Shown here in pieces: positions 1-7,733 of a stretch of DNA of 64,000 nt; position 1 is the first letter of the stretch, and each line of letters begins with the position of its first letter. The notes beneath the pieces were generated by a model. It worked only from the letters and a program-made list of their open reading frames with translations, was not told where the DNA came from and searched no databases. The DNA is from Saccharomonospora sp. NB11 (GTDB lineage Bacteria > Actinomycetota > Actinomycetes > Mycobacteriales > Pseudonocardiaceae), in NCBI RefSeq assembly GCF_015910535.1, contig NZ_JACBJG010000010.1, positions 112,874-176,873 on the forward strand, given 5' to 3'. A program made the translations under genes and the position numbers.

Positions 1-865
1 TGGCTTCGGTGAGCTTTTCCAACCAACGTTCGCTGCGGTCGGTGCGGAACCCCGGAGGCTCCTCGGGATCGGACATCCCGAACATCACCCCGCGTCCCTC
101 GCGCCGGAAGTAGAAGGCCGAGGAGAAGTCGATGGTCATCGGGATCGGCACGTCCGCGTCGATGGGCTCCGTGAACGCGAGTTCACGCCGGTACGGGGTG
201 ACCGGTAATCGGACCCCCACCATCTCGCCCACGGCGGTGGACCAGGCGCCCGCCGCGCACACCACCGTGGACGTGGCGATCGATCCGCGCGTCGTCTCGA
301 CGGCGTGGATGTCGTTGCCGGAGGTCTTGAGCCCGGTCACCTCGCAGTGCGTGACGAGCGTGGCACCGTGCCTGCGGGCACCGGTGGCGTAGCCGAGCAC
401 CACGGACTCGGGCGTGCAGTACCCGTCGTCCGGCGAGAAGGCCGCGGCGAGGACGCCCTCGGTGTCGACGAGCGGGGACAGGTGCCTGGCCTCGGCCGGA
501 TCCACCAGCCTGCTCGGCACCCCCAACGAGTTCTGCAGGGCCACGCTCTCCTCGAAGGACGTCACCTGCTCCGGTGTGGACAGCAGGAACAGGTACCCGG
601 AGGTGTGCAGGTCGATCTCCTGCCCGGGGCGATCGGCGAACCGCCGGTACGCGGCCATGCTGTGCGCGCCGAGGCGGATGTTGAGTTCGTCGGAGAACTG
701 CGCCCGCACCCCGCCCGCTGCCCGGCTGGTCGATCCGGAACCTAGCTCACCTCGTTCGAGCAGGACGACGTTCCGCATTCCGGCCTCCGCGAGGTGGAAG
801 GCGATGCTCGTCCCGATCACACCACCGCCGATGATCACGACGTCGGCGGACGACGGCAGGATCAC
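1..865 (-). CDS. FAD-dependent oxidoreductase (DAO/sarcosine-oxidase-like), 3' part outside window
   Basis: About 288 N-terminal residues are visible; the C-terminus lies beyond base 1. The GTG at 863-865 is chosen because GGAGG lies about 10 nt upstream. The protein opens with a Rossmann dinucleotide-binding motif (VVIIGGGVIGTSIAFHL), followed by an acidic ribose-binding residue (LLERGELGSGST) and a GG.R.QFSDE segment typical of the DAO superfamily (glycine, sarcosine and D-amino-acid oxidases). This predicts oxidation of a secondary or primary amine or amino acid with FAD. It is divergent from the NRPS-like cassette at 1175, so it may supply or remove an amino-acid precursor, but that link is inferred from position only. 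Substrate cannot be read from the fragment. Confidence 0.85.
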   Translation of the reverse strand, partial: MILPSSADVVIIGGGVIGTSIAFHLAEAGMRNVVLLERGELGSGSTSRAAGGVRAQFSDELNIRLGAHSMAAYRRFADRPGQEIDLHTSGYLFLLSTPEQVTSFEESVALQNSLGVPSRLVDPAEARHLSPLVDTEGVLAAAFSPDDGYCTPESVVLGYATGARRHGATLVTHCEVTGLKTSGNDIHAVETTRGSIATSTVVCAAGAWSTAVGEMVGVRLPVTPYRRELAFTEPIDADVPIPMTIDFSSAFYFRREGRGVMFGMSDPEEPPGFRTDRSERWLEKLTEA

Positions 866-1174
866 GCCACGACTCCCTCCACGCGTGGGACAGGTGGCTT
901 CCGATGGTCACCGAACGGGCTGGCGAGTACCGGTCACCCGCGGGTCCGGCCACGCCCGGTGGAGAGCGAGAACAGTCCACTCCGGTGGACGTGCGCGGCG
1001 GATTGGGTACGGGAACCGGTGCCCGCCCGCGGACGGGCCGGGTCGACGCCGCCACCGCCGTGGGAAACCCGTGGTCCTCCCGGCACCGACGGGCCTGAGC
1101 TGCGCCGATCGGTGACGTCGTCGGCGGGTTCGCTGCCATCTCGGTGATCCGCGCCACCGCCACCATCGACTCTC
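866..1174. other. Divergent intergenic region between oxidoreductase and NRPS cassette
   Basis: About 310 bp without a convincing gene. It must hold the promoters for the leftward oxidoreductase and the rightward biosynthetic cassette. A direct repeat GGTCACC occurs at 906-912 and 932-938 (26 bp apart), which could be a regulator half-site pair. I see no clear -10/-35 pair and no terminator. Confidence 0.4.
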
Positions 1175-1906
1175 GTGGCAAGCGCAGGCACGACGACGAG
1201 CGTCACCATTCCTCGCGTCTACAACGGTCCGGCCGAGTCGGCTCACGGAGGCTACGCCTGCGCCGTCTTCGCGCGGGCCTCGGGCCTGCCGTCGCCGGCC
1301 GCGGTGACCCTCCTCGCGCCGCCACCGTTGGACGTGCCGCTCACCGTCGTTCCCGGGCCGCACCGCACCACAGTCCGGGCGGACGACACGCTGGTCGCCA
1401 CGGTCGCTCCGGCAGGGCGGGAACCCACCGCCGTGCCGCCGGTCGACCTGTCCACCGCCACGGCGGCGGCCCAGGCGTTCCCGGGGTTCACCCGTCACCC
1501 CTTCCCGACGTGCTTCGTGTGTGGTCACGACCGCCCCGACGGCTCGGGTCTACGGCTGACTCCGGGCCCCGTACCGGGGAGTCCCCACACCGTCGCCTGC
1601 CCCTGGACGCCCCGGGAGGGCACCGAGGAAGAGGTGTGGAGCGTGCTCGACTGCCCTGGCGGATGGGTCGAGCCCTCGCGGCACCCGATGGTTCTCAGCA
1701 GGTTCGCGGTGGCGTCGCACGGAGTTCCGGAACCGGGCGCACCACACCTCGTGGTCGCCACCCGACTCGGTACGCACGGTCGCACGACGACCGTCGGCAG
1801 CACGGTGTACACCGCAGCGCGACGTCCGATCGCGACGGCCACGGCGGTCTGGACGGCGATCCCGCAGGGGCTGCCGACCGAGGCGCGCGACGACTTGGGC
1901 GAGTAG
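1175..1906 (+). CDS. Hotdog-fold thioesterase-like protein
   Basis: 243 residues from GTG 1175. The central segment TCFVCGHDRPDGSGLRL (about residues 111-127) resembles the C-x-x-C-G...GLRL signature of a hotdog-fold family found beside acyl-CoA and NRPS genes. The N-terminal YNGPAESAHGGY is a typical hotdog active-site helix entry with a GG. The likely role is a thioesterase or acyl-carrier editing protein. It is the first gene of the rightward cassette, 15 bp before the A-PCP gene, whose start is preceded by GAGGAAG. I see no strong ribosome site for GTG 1175, so the start is provisional. A structural, non-catalytic hotdog role cannot be excluded. Confidence 0.65.
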   Translation: MASAGTTTSVTIPRVYNGPAESAHGGYACAVFARASGLPSPAAVTLLAPPPLDVPLTVVPGPHRTTVRADDTLVATVAPAGREPTAVPPVDLSTATAAAQAFPGFTRHPFPTCFVCGHDRPDGSGLRLTPGPVPGSPHTVACPWTPREGTEEEVWSVLDCPGGWVEPSRHPMVLSRFAVASHGVPEPGAPHLVVATRLGTHGRTTTVGSTVYTAARRPIATATAVWTAIPQGLPTEARDDLGE

Positions 1907-1921
1907 GAGGAAGGCAGTCGG

Positions 1922-3637
1922 ATGGATCCCGCGGAAACGATCACCGCAGCGTTCGCACGTCAGGTCGCGGCTCGACCCGACGCCGTCGCGGTCAGCACGG
2001 GCGACTCGGAGCTCAGCTACGCCGAGCTGGACGCGCGGTCCGATCGGCTCGCCGACCACCTGCTCGGCCTCGGGGTGTCCCCCGAGGACGCGGTCGGGGT
2101 CGCTCTCCCCCGGTCGGTAGACCTCGTCGTGGCTCTGCTCGGGGTGCTCAAGACCGGCGCGGCCTACCTCGCCCTCGACCCGCAGCAACCGGAGGAGCGT
2201 CGGGCCCTCGTCCTCAAGGACGCCGAGGTGGACGTCGTCGTCACCCCGGACCTGCTGGCCCGGGTGCCGGAGCAGGGATCCCGACCGCCCGCCCCGCCTG
2301 GCGGGGGCGAGCGCACCGCGTACATCGCCTACACCTCCGGCTCCACCGGCGTCCCGAAGGGCGTGTGCGTACCCCAGCGCGCGGTGTTGCGCCTGGTGTC
2401 ATCCCAGAACTTCCTCGACATCCGTCATGACGACGTCTTCCTCCAGCTCGCCCCGGTCGCCTTCGACGCGTCGACCCTGGAAATCTGGGGGCCGCTGCTG
2501 AACGGGGCGCGCCTCGTCGTCGCCCCGCCCGGCGAGCTGTCGCCGCGCGACCTCGCCGACCTCGTCCGCGACACGGGTGTCACCGTGCTGTGGTTGACCG
2601 CGGGACTCTTCCACACCGTCGTCGAGGCGGGAGCCGAGTCGCTGCGCGGCCTGCGCTGCCTGCTCGCCGGTGGCGACGTGCTCTCGGCCGCACACGTCGA
2701 CCGAGCACTGTCCGCGCTGCCGGACACCCGACTCGTCAACGGCTACGGTCCCACCGAGAACACCACGTTCACGGCCTGCCACGTGATCACCGAACCCGTG
2801 GGCGACACGTCGGTGCCGATCGGGCTGCCCGTCAACGGCACGACCGTCCACCTACTGGACGACGACCTGCGACCGGTCCCGGACGGGGAGATCGGAGAGC
2901 TCTACGCCGGCGGCCTCGGGGTGGCCACCAGCTACCGCAACGATCCCGCGCTGACCGCGCGACGGTTCCTGCCCGACCCGTTCTCCGCCACGCCCGGTGC
3001 CCGGCTCTACCGCACGGGCGACCTCGCTCGCCGCCGTCCCGACGGGGTGTTGGAGTTCCATGGCCGGATCGACGACCAGGTGAAAATCCGCGGTTTCCGC
3101 GTCGAGATCGGGGAGATCGAGGCCGCGCTGCGTCGCCACCCCGACGTGCAGGACGTCGCCGTGGTGGTCCAGCAACCGAACGGTGAGCGCGTCCTGGCCG
3201 CCTTCTACGTCAGCGAGCTGACCATGACGAGCGCCGAACTACGCGAACACCTGACGTCGATCGTGCCGCGTTACATGGTGCCGTCGGTGTTCTGCCACGT
3301 CGACGCCCTGCCGCTGAACCACAACGGGAAGGTCGATCGCGAGCGGCTGTCGCACACGAGCCTTCCGGAACGCCCCGAACTGAGTACCGACTACCGTGCC
3401 CCGGCCACGGAGGACGAGAGGTGGCTCGCGCAACTGTGGGCCGACCTGATGCAGGTGAGTGAGGTCGGAGTCGACGACGACTTCTTCGAACTCGGTGGCC
3501 ACTCGTTGATGGCGACCCGCATCACCGTCGAGATCGCCGAACACTACGGCAGGACCATCCCCGCTGTCGCCTTCTACGAGAACCCGACCATCGCCGAACT
3601 CGCGCGGCTGCTCGCCGAAGGGGGCGACGACGTATGA
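1922..3637 (+). CDS. Stand-alone NRPS adenylation-PCP didomain (Val-like code)
   Basis: 571 residues: an adenylation domain (about 1-485) with A3 YTSGSTGVPKG (137-147), A4 FDASTLEIWG (181-190), A5 NGYGPTEN (273-280), A8 and A10 Lys470 (NHNGKVDR), then a PCP domain (about 495-565) with phosphopantetheine Ser528 in ELGGHSLM. There is no condensation or thioesterase domain. The pocket aligned by eye to GrsA reads D-A-L-W-L-G-G-T-F-(K), closest to published valine codes (DAFWIGGTF). It would load an amino acid as a PCP thioester for the P450 encoded 4 nt overlapping downstream, as in NovH/NovI or NikP1/NikQ-type aminoacyl beta-hydroxylation. The A2-A3 spacing is short compared with typical A domains. 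Confidence 0.9.
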   Translation: MDPAETITAAFARQVAARPDAVAVSTGDSELSYAELDARSDRLADHLLGLGVSPEDAVGVALPRSVDLVVALLGVLKTGAAYLALDPQQPEERRALVLKDAEVDVVVTPDLLARVPEQGSRPPAPPGGGERTAYIAYTSGSTGVPKGVCVPQRAVLRLVSSQNFLDIRHDDVFLQLAPVAFDASTLEIWGPLLNGARLVVAPPGELSPRDLADLVRDTGVTVLWLTAGLFHTVVEAGAESLRGLRCLLAGGDVLSAAHVDRALSALPDTRLVNGYGPTENTTFTACHVITEPVGDTSVPIGLPVNGTTVHLLDDDLRPVPDGEIGELYAGGLGVATSYRNDPALTARRFLPDPFSATPGARLYRTGDLARRRPDGVLEFHGRIDDQVKIRGFRVEIGEIEAALRRHPDVQDVAVVVQQPNGERVLAAFYVSELTMTSAELREHLTSIVPRYMVPSVFCHVDALPLNHNGKVDRERLSHTSLPERPELSTDYRAPATEDERWLAQLWADLMQVSEVGVDDDFFELGGHSLMATRITVEIAEHYGRTIPAVAFYENPTIAELARLLAEGGDDV

Positions 3638-4926
3638 GGATCACGGTTCCCGACCCGGAGGCCACGGTCGATCTCGGCACGATCGACCTGTTCGACCCCA
3701 CGCTGTACGCCGAGGGTGATCCACACACGGTGTGGACACACCTGCGACGGCGTGCCCCGGTGCACCGCACCACTCTGCCCGACGGCCGCTCGTTCTGGTC
3801 GGTCACCCGCTACGCCGACGTCAACGACGTCCTGCGCGACCACACCCGGTTCACCTCCAGCCGCGGCACGCTGCTGTCCATTCTCGGCAGCACCGACCCG
3901 GCCGGGGGCAAGATGATGGCGGCGAGCGACCCGCCGGTGCACACGGCACTGCGGGAGCCGATGACCAAGGTGCTCTCCCACCGCGCACTGCAACCGCACA
4001 ACCCGAGGATCCGCCGGGTGGTGCACCGCATGCTCGCCCCGCTGCTCGACGGCGGCACGTGGAACATCGCCCACGCGGGAGCCCGGTTCCCCATGGCCTT
4101 CACCGGAACGCTGATGGGGCTGCCCGAGGAGGACTGGCCCCACCTCGCGCAGCTCACGACGATGGCCATCGCCCCGCAGGACGAGGACTACCGCCAGTCC
4201 GACGGTGACGGCACGCTGGCGGCCGCCCACCACGAACTGTTCGCGTACTTCTCCGGCCAGGTGAGACGCCGCAAGCGCACCCCGTCCGACGACCTGGTCG
4301 GATTCCTCGTCGAGATGGAGGCGGGCGGACGCAAGCTGCGCCACGACGAGATCGTCTACAACTGCTACAGCCTCCTGCTCGGAGCCAACGTCACCACCCC
4401 GCACGCCATCGCGGCGACCGTCCTCGCGCTCATCGAGCATCCGGCCGAGTGGGCGCGCTGGATCGCCGACCCCTCGTTGACTCCCGTGGCGCTGGAGGAG
4501 GGGTTGCGCTGGGCGTCTCCCGCCAACCACTTCATGCGTTACGCGACACGCGACATGACCCTGCACGACCGTCGCATCGAAGAAGGTGACGCGGTGGTGG
4601 CCTGGCTGGGATCGGCCAACCGGGACGAGGAGGTCTTCTCCGACCCGTTCCGGTTCGACGTCACCCGGCGTCCCAACCGCCACGTGGCATTCGGGTTCGG
4701 ACCGCACTACTGCATCGGTGCGCCACTCGCGCGCATCGCCCTGCGAATGCTGTTCACCGAGATCGTCGCGGCCGTCGAGGAGTTCGACCTCGCCGGTCCG
4801 ATCGAACACCTCACCTCGAACTTCGTCGCCGGCATCAAGAGCATGCCGATCACCGCTCGATTGCGTCCGGACGCCGCCAGGATCATCGACACCGCCGTGG
4901 CGGAGGAAGGGCCGGTGGCGGTGTGA
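3634..4926 (+). CDS. Cytochrome P450, probable PCP-aminoacyl hydroxylase
   Basis: 430 residues; ATG overlaps the A-PCP stop (ATGA). Heme-binding loop FGFGPHYCIG has Cys360, and the K-helix ExxR is E289-R292. The I-helix reads GANVTTPH (250-257): the usual acidic residue before Thr is missing (V-T-T instead of D/E-T). I have seen this deviation in P450s that hydroxylate carrier-bound amino acids. No redox partner is encoded nearby. With the adjacent A-PCP and thioesterase, the simplest reading is beta-hydroxylation of a PCP-bound amino acid followed by release. The family is certain from sequence; the substrate is an inference. Confidence 0.9.
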   Translation: MRITVPDPEATVDLGTIDLFDPTLYAEGDPHTVWTHLRRRAPVHRTTLPDGRSFWSVTRYADVNDVLRDHTRFTSSRGTLLSILGSTDPAGGKMMAASDPPVHTALREPMTKVLSHRALQPHNPRIRRVVHRMLAPLLDGGTWNIAHAGARFPMAFTGTLMGLPEEDWPHLAQLTTMAIAPQDEDYRQSDGDGTLAAAHHELFAYFSGQVRRRKRTPSDDLVGFLVEMEAGGRKLRHDEIVYNCYSLLLGANVTTPHAIAATVLALIEHPAEWARWIADPSLTPVALEEGLRWASPANHFMRYATRDMTLHDRRIEEGDAVVAWLGSANRDEEVFSDPFRFDVTRRPNRHVAFGFGPHYCIGAPLARIALRMLFTEIVAAVEEFDLAGPIEHLTSNFVAGIKSMPITARLRPDAARIIDTAVAEEGPVAV

Positions 4927-5684
4927 GCCGGGACAAGATGTTCCTGCGCCCGGTGCGGGACGACTGCGCCAGTCGACTGTTCTTGTTCCCGTACTCGGGG
5001 TTGGGTGCCTCGATGTACAACCGCTGGCCACGCCACATCACCACGGCGACCGGCGACATCGAGATCGTTCTACTGCAACCGCCGGGTCGGGAGAACCGGG
5101 TGCGTGAACCGCACTACGGCACCTACGAGGCTCTGGCCGAGTCGGTGGTCACCAGTCTCGCTCCCTACCTCGACCGTCCGTTCGGGCTCTTCGGGCACTG
5201 TGGAGGTGCTCTGGCCGCGTTCGCCACGGCCCTGCACCTCGCGGAGACGGACCTGCCCGACGCGACCTGCCTCTTCGTCTCCTCCCAGGTGGCGCCGCAC
5301 GACGGCCCGTACGGCCGGTTCCTGTCCATGACCGACGAGGAGCTGGGTGTGGAACTCGCCGACCTCACCCGCGCGATGGGCGGTGAGCCGCACCCCGACA
5401 TCCTCGCGCTGAGCCTGCGCGTGCTCCGCGCCGACGTGACCGCCAACCAGCGCTACCGCCTCGACGAGCCGATCGTGCTGCCCAACGACGTGCGGACGAT
5501 CGGTTGGCACGACGACCGGGAGATCCGCCCGGACCAGATGTCCGGATGGCAGTCCTACGCCGAGGAGGGCCGGTACCACCACACCGTCCTGCCTGGCACC
5601 CACCACGAGTTCCTCCGCGCACCGGAGGCGCTTCAACGAGAGTTCGCCCTCGGCCTGCACCCCCAGGAAAGGCAGAACAGATGA
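4923..5684 (+). CDS. Type II thioesterase with cysteine nucleophile
   Basis: 253 residues of the alpha/beta-hydrolase type II thioesterase family (GrsT/RifR-like): FLFPYSGLGAS (20-30), QPPGRENR (52-59), and the catalytic His near the C-terminus in GTHHEFLR. The nucleophile elbow reads GLFGHCGGALA, placing Cys93 where family members normally carry Ser (GHSxG). Start and stop both overlap neighbours by 4 nt, so it is translated with the P450 and amidinotransferase. Such enzymes release or proofread PCP-bound aminoacyl groups. Here it could free the P450 product, or with a Cys nucleophile transfer the acyl group to an amine. The second idea is speculative. Confidence 0.88.
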   Translation: MSRDKMFLRPVRDDCASRLFLFPYSGLGASMYNRWPRHITTATGDIEIVLLQPPGRENRVREPHYGTYEALAESVVTSLAPYLDRPFGLFGHCGGALAAFATALHLAETDLPDATCLFVSSQVAPHDGPYGRFLSMTDEELGVELADLTRAMGGEPHPDILALSLRVLRADVTANQRYRLDEPIVLPNDVRTIGWHDDREIRPDQMSGWQSYAEEGRYHHTVLPGTHHEFLRAPEALQREFALGLHPQERQNR

Positions 5685-6769
5685 GAGCCGTGAACGAGGA
5701 AGTCCGAACCGGCCCGGTGTGCTCGTACACCGAATGGGACCCGTTGGAGGAGGTCGTCGTCGGGATCGTCGACGAGGCCTGCTTCCCGCCGTGGCACGTC
5801 GCCCTCCCCCCGGTGCTGCCGGAGAACATGCACGAGACGTTCCGCACCCAGGCGGGCAAGCCGTTCCCGAAGGAACGGATCGAGGCGGCCCGCCGGGAAC
5901 TCGACGAGTTCGCCCACATCCTGGAGGCCGAAGGCGTCACCGTCCGCAGGCCCGAACCGATCCCCCAGGACACCACCTACAGCACGCTGCACTGGTCCAG
6001 CACCGGCATGTACGCCGCCATGCCACGTGACGCCCTGCTCGTGGTGGGTGACGAGATCATCGAGTGTCCCATGGCGTGGCGTTCGCGGTACTACGAGTCG
6101 CTGGCGTACCGGCCCCTGTTGAAGGAGTACTTCCGCGGCGGGGCGAAGTGGAGCGCAGGCCCGAAGCCCGAACTCACCGACGAGCAGTTCGACCAGGACT
6201 GGATCGACACCGGGCACGAGGACGGCTCAGCCCGCCTCGTGGTCACCGAGTTCGAACCGACTTTCGACGCCGCCGACTTCACCCGCTGCGGGCGCGACAT
6301 CATCGCGCAGAAGAGCAACGTCACCAACCAGTTCGGCATCGACTGGCTGCAGCGGCACCTCGGTGACGACTACCGCATCCACGTGTTCGAGTTCCAGGAC
6401 ACTCACCCGATGCACATCGACGCCACGCTCGTGCCGATGGCCCCGGGCAAGCTGCTGATCAACCCGGAGCGCGTGCCGAAGGTGCCGTCGTTGTTCAAGG
6501 GCTGGGACGTCATGGAAGCCCCCAAGCCCGTGATCCCCGACTCGCACCCGCTCTACATGACGAGCAAGTGGATCAACATGAACATCCTCATGCTCGACGA
6601 GAACCGGGTCGTCGTCGAGCGCCAGGACGAGCCCATGATCCAGGCGATGAAGGACTTCGGCTTCACCCCGATCCTGTGCAACTTCCGGAACTTCAACAGC
6701 TTCGGCGGCTCCTTCCACTGCGCCACGCTCGACGTGCGACGCCGCGGGAGCCTGCAGTCCTACTTCTAG
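5681..6769 (+). CDS. Arginine:glycine-type amidinotransferase
   Basis: 362 residues; ATG overlaps the thioesterase stop. It aligns closely with vertebrate glycine amidinotransferase (GATM): EPTFDAADF (192-200) with the catalytic Asp, GRDIIAQKSNVTNQFGI, PMHIDATLVP with His245, MTSKWINMNILMLDE, and the nucleophile Cys347 in GGSFHCATLDVRRRG, ending LQSYF as in GATM. It should transfer an amidino group from arginine to a primary amine via an amidino-Cys intermediate. In secondary metabolism relatives include AmtA (phaseolotoxin), CyrA and SxtG. Its place between a thioesterase and a desaturase suggests that it guanidinylates a pathway amine. The actual acceptor is unknown. Confidence 0.92.
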   Translation: MRAVNEEVRTGPVCSYTEWDPLEEVVVGIVDEACFPPWHVALPPVLPENMHETFRTQAGKPFPKERIEAARRELDEFAHILEAEGVTVRRPEPIPQDTTYSTLHWSSTGMYAAMPRDALLVVGDEIIECPMAWRSRYYESLAYRPLLKEYFRGGAKWSAGPKPELTDEQFDQDWIDTGHEDGSARLVVTEFEPTFDAADFTRCGRDIIAQKSNVTNQFGIDWLQRHLGDDYRIHVFEFQDTHPMHIDATLVPMAPGKLLINPERVPKVPSLFKGWDVMEAPKPVIPDSHPLYMTSKWINMNILMLDENRVVVERQDEPMIQAMKDFGFTPILCNFRNFNSFGGSFHCATLDVRRRGSLQSYF

Positions 6770-6777
6770 GAGGCATG

Positions 6778-7731
6778 ATGCGGATCTGGAAGCACACACC
6801 CAAGGACGCTCTGCTGCTCGGTTTCAGCGTGGCCCAGCTCGCGCTGATGATCTGGTTCGCCACGCAGTGGGACGACCAGCCCGCCTGGGCGAGGGCCGGC
6901 GGTTTCGTGCTGACCACGCTCATGATCGCCTACAGCATCATCGTGGTGTCGCACCTGTTCACCCACGTCCCGTGGTTCACCTCGGCACGACTCAACGCGG
7001 CGGCGTCGCTGCTCAACTCGATCAACATCGGTCAGTCGGTGCAGGCATACCACCTCACCCACGTCCGCAACCACCACCGGTTCAACAACGACCCCATCGG
7101 CGAGGACGGTACGACCCGGGACCTCTCCTCCACCTACCGCGACGGGCACGACGGTGAGCACGCGCCGCTGCTGCGCTACATCTTCACCGGAGCCGTCGAG
7201 TCCTTGTTGGATAGAGCTCGCGAGCTGGTGCTGTGCTACCGCCTCTGGAAGGTGGGGCCGAAGGAGACGAAACTGCTGTCCCTGGCGCACAAACGGGAGC
7301 CCAAGCGCACCCGGGAACTGCGGCAGATCGCCGCCGACCGTGCCGCGCACGCCCTGTCGTTGGTCGGGTTCGCGCTCATCTCCTGGCAGTGGGCGCTCTT
7401 CGTGTACGTCCCGGCGTTCTTCGTCGCGCTCGTCCTCGTCAACGTGCAGAACTACTACCGCCACTACGGGGCCGATCCGAGCAACCGGGCAGCGGACTCC
7501 GTCAGCCACTACGGGAGGCTCTACAACCTGTTGGCCTTCAACGACGGCTACCACCAGGAACACCACCTGAGCCCGGCGACCCACTGGACGCAACTGCCGA
7601 GCGTGCGGGAACGTCGACGGGACTGGCTCGACGCGCAACCGAGGATCATCAGCCCAGTTCCGGCCATGCTCGGGTTCCTCCACCGCAACCGACCGCTGCT
7701 GCACCGCGGCACCGCGAGCCCGAAGTCGTGA
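6778..7731 (+). CDS. Membrane fatty-acid-desaturase-family enzyme
   Basis: 317 residues from ATG 6778, 4 nt after an AGGAGG site (ATG 6775 is in frame but too close to that site). Two or three hydrophobic blocks near residues 12-30 and 38-58 and near 205-225 flank the di-iron His boxes: HLFTH, HLTHVRNHH and, near the C-terminus, NDGYHQEHH. These match the FA_desaturase superfamily (PF00487). The family includes desaturases and hydroxylases of acyl lipids and of small molecules. Within this cassette it may oxidise a carrier- or guanidine-bearing intermediate rather than a membrane lipid. It follows the amidinotransferase by 8 nt and overlaps or abuts the second A-PCP gene. Confidence 0.88.
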   Translation: MRIWKHTPKDALLLGFSVAQLALMIWFATQWDDQPAWARAGGFVLTTLMIAYSIIVVSHLFTHVPWFTSARLNAAASLLNSINIGQSVQAYHLTHVRNHHRFNNDPIGEDGTTRDLSSTYRDGHDGEHAPLLRYIFTGAVESLLDRARELVLCYRLWKVGPKETKLLSLAHKREPKRTRELRQIAADRAAHALSLVGFALISWQWALFVYVPAFFVALVLVNVQNYYRHYGADPSNRAADSVSHYGRLYNLLAFNDGYHQEHHLSPATHWTQLPSVRERRRDWLDAQPRIISPVPAMLGFLHRNRPLLHRGTASPKS

Positions 7732-7733
7732 AC

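Noticed and set aside
3574..5031. 485-residue frame opposite the P450 gene
   Set aside because: Shadow of the P450 and thioesterase genes; no ribosome site or family.
7233..7733. N-terminal extension of the second A-PCP protein into the desaturase gene
   Set aside because: Residues are low-complexity Arg-rich and lie inside the desaturase coding frame; the A domain begins at MTVTSDLV.
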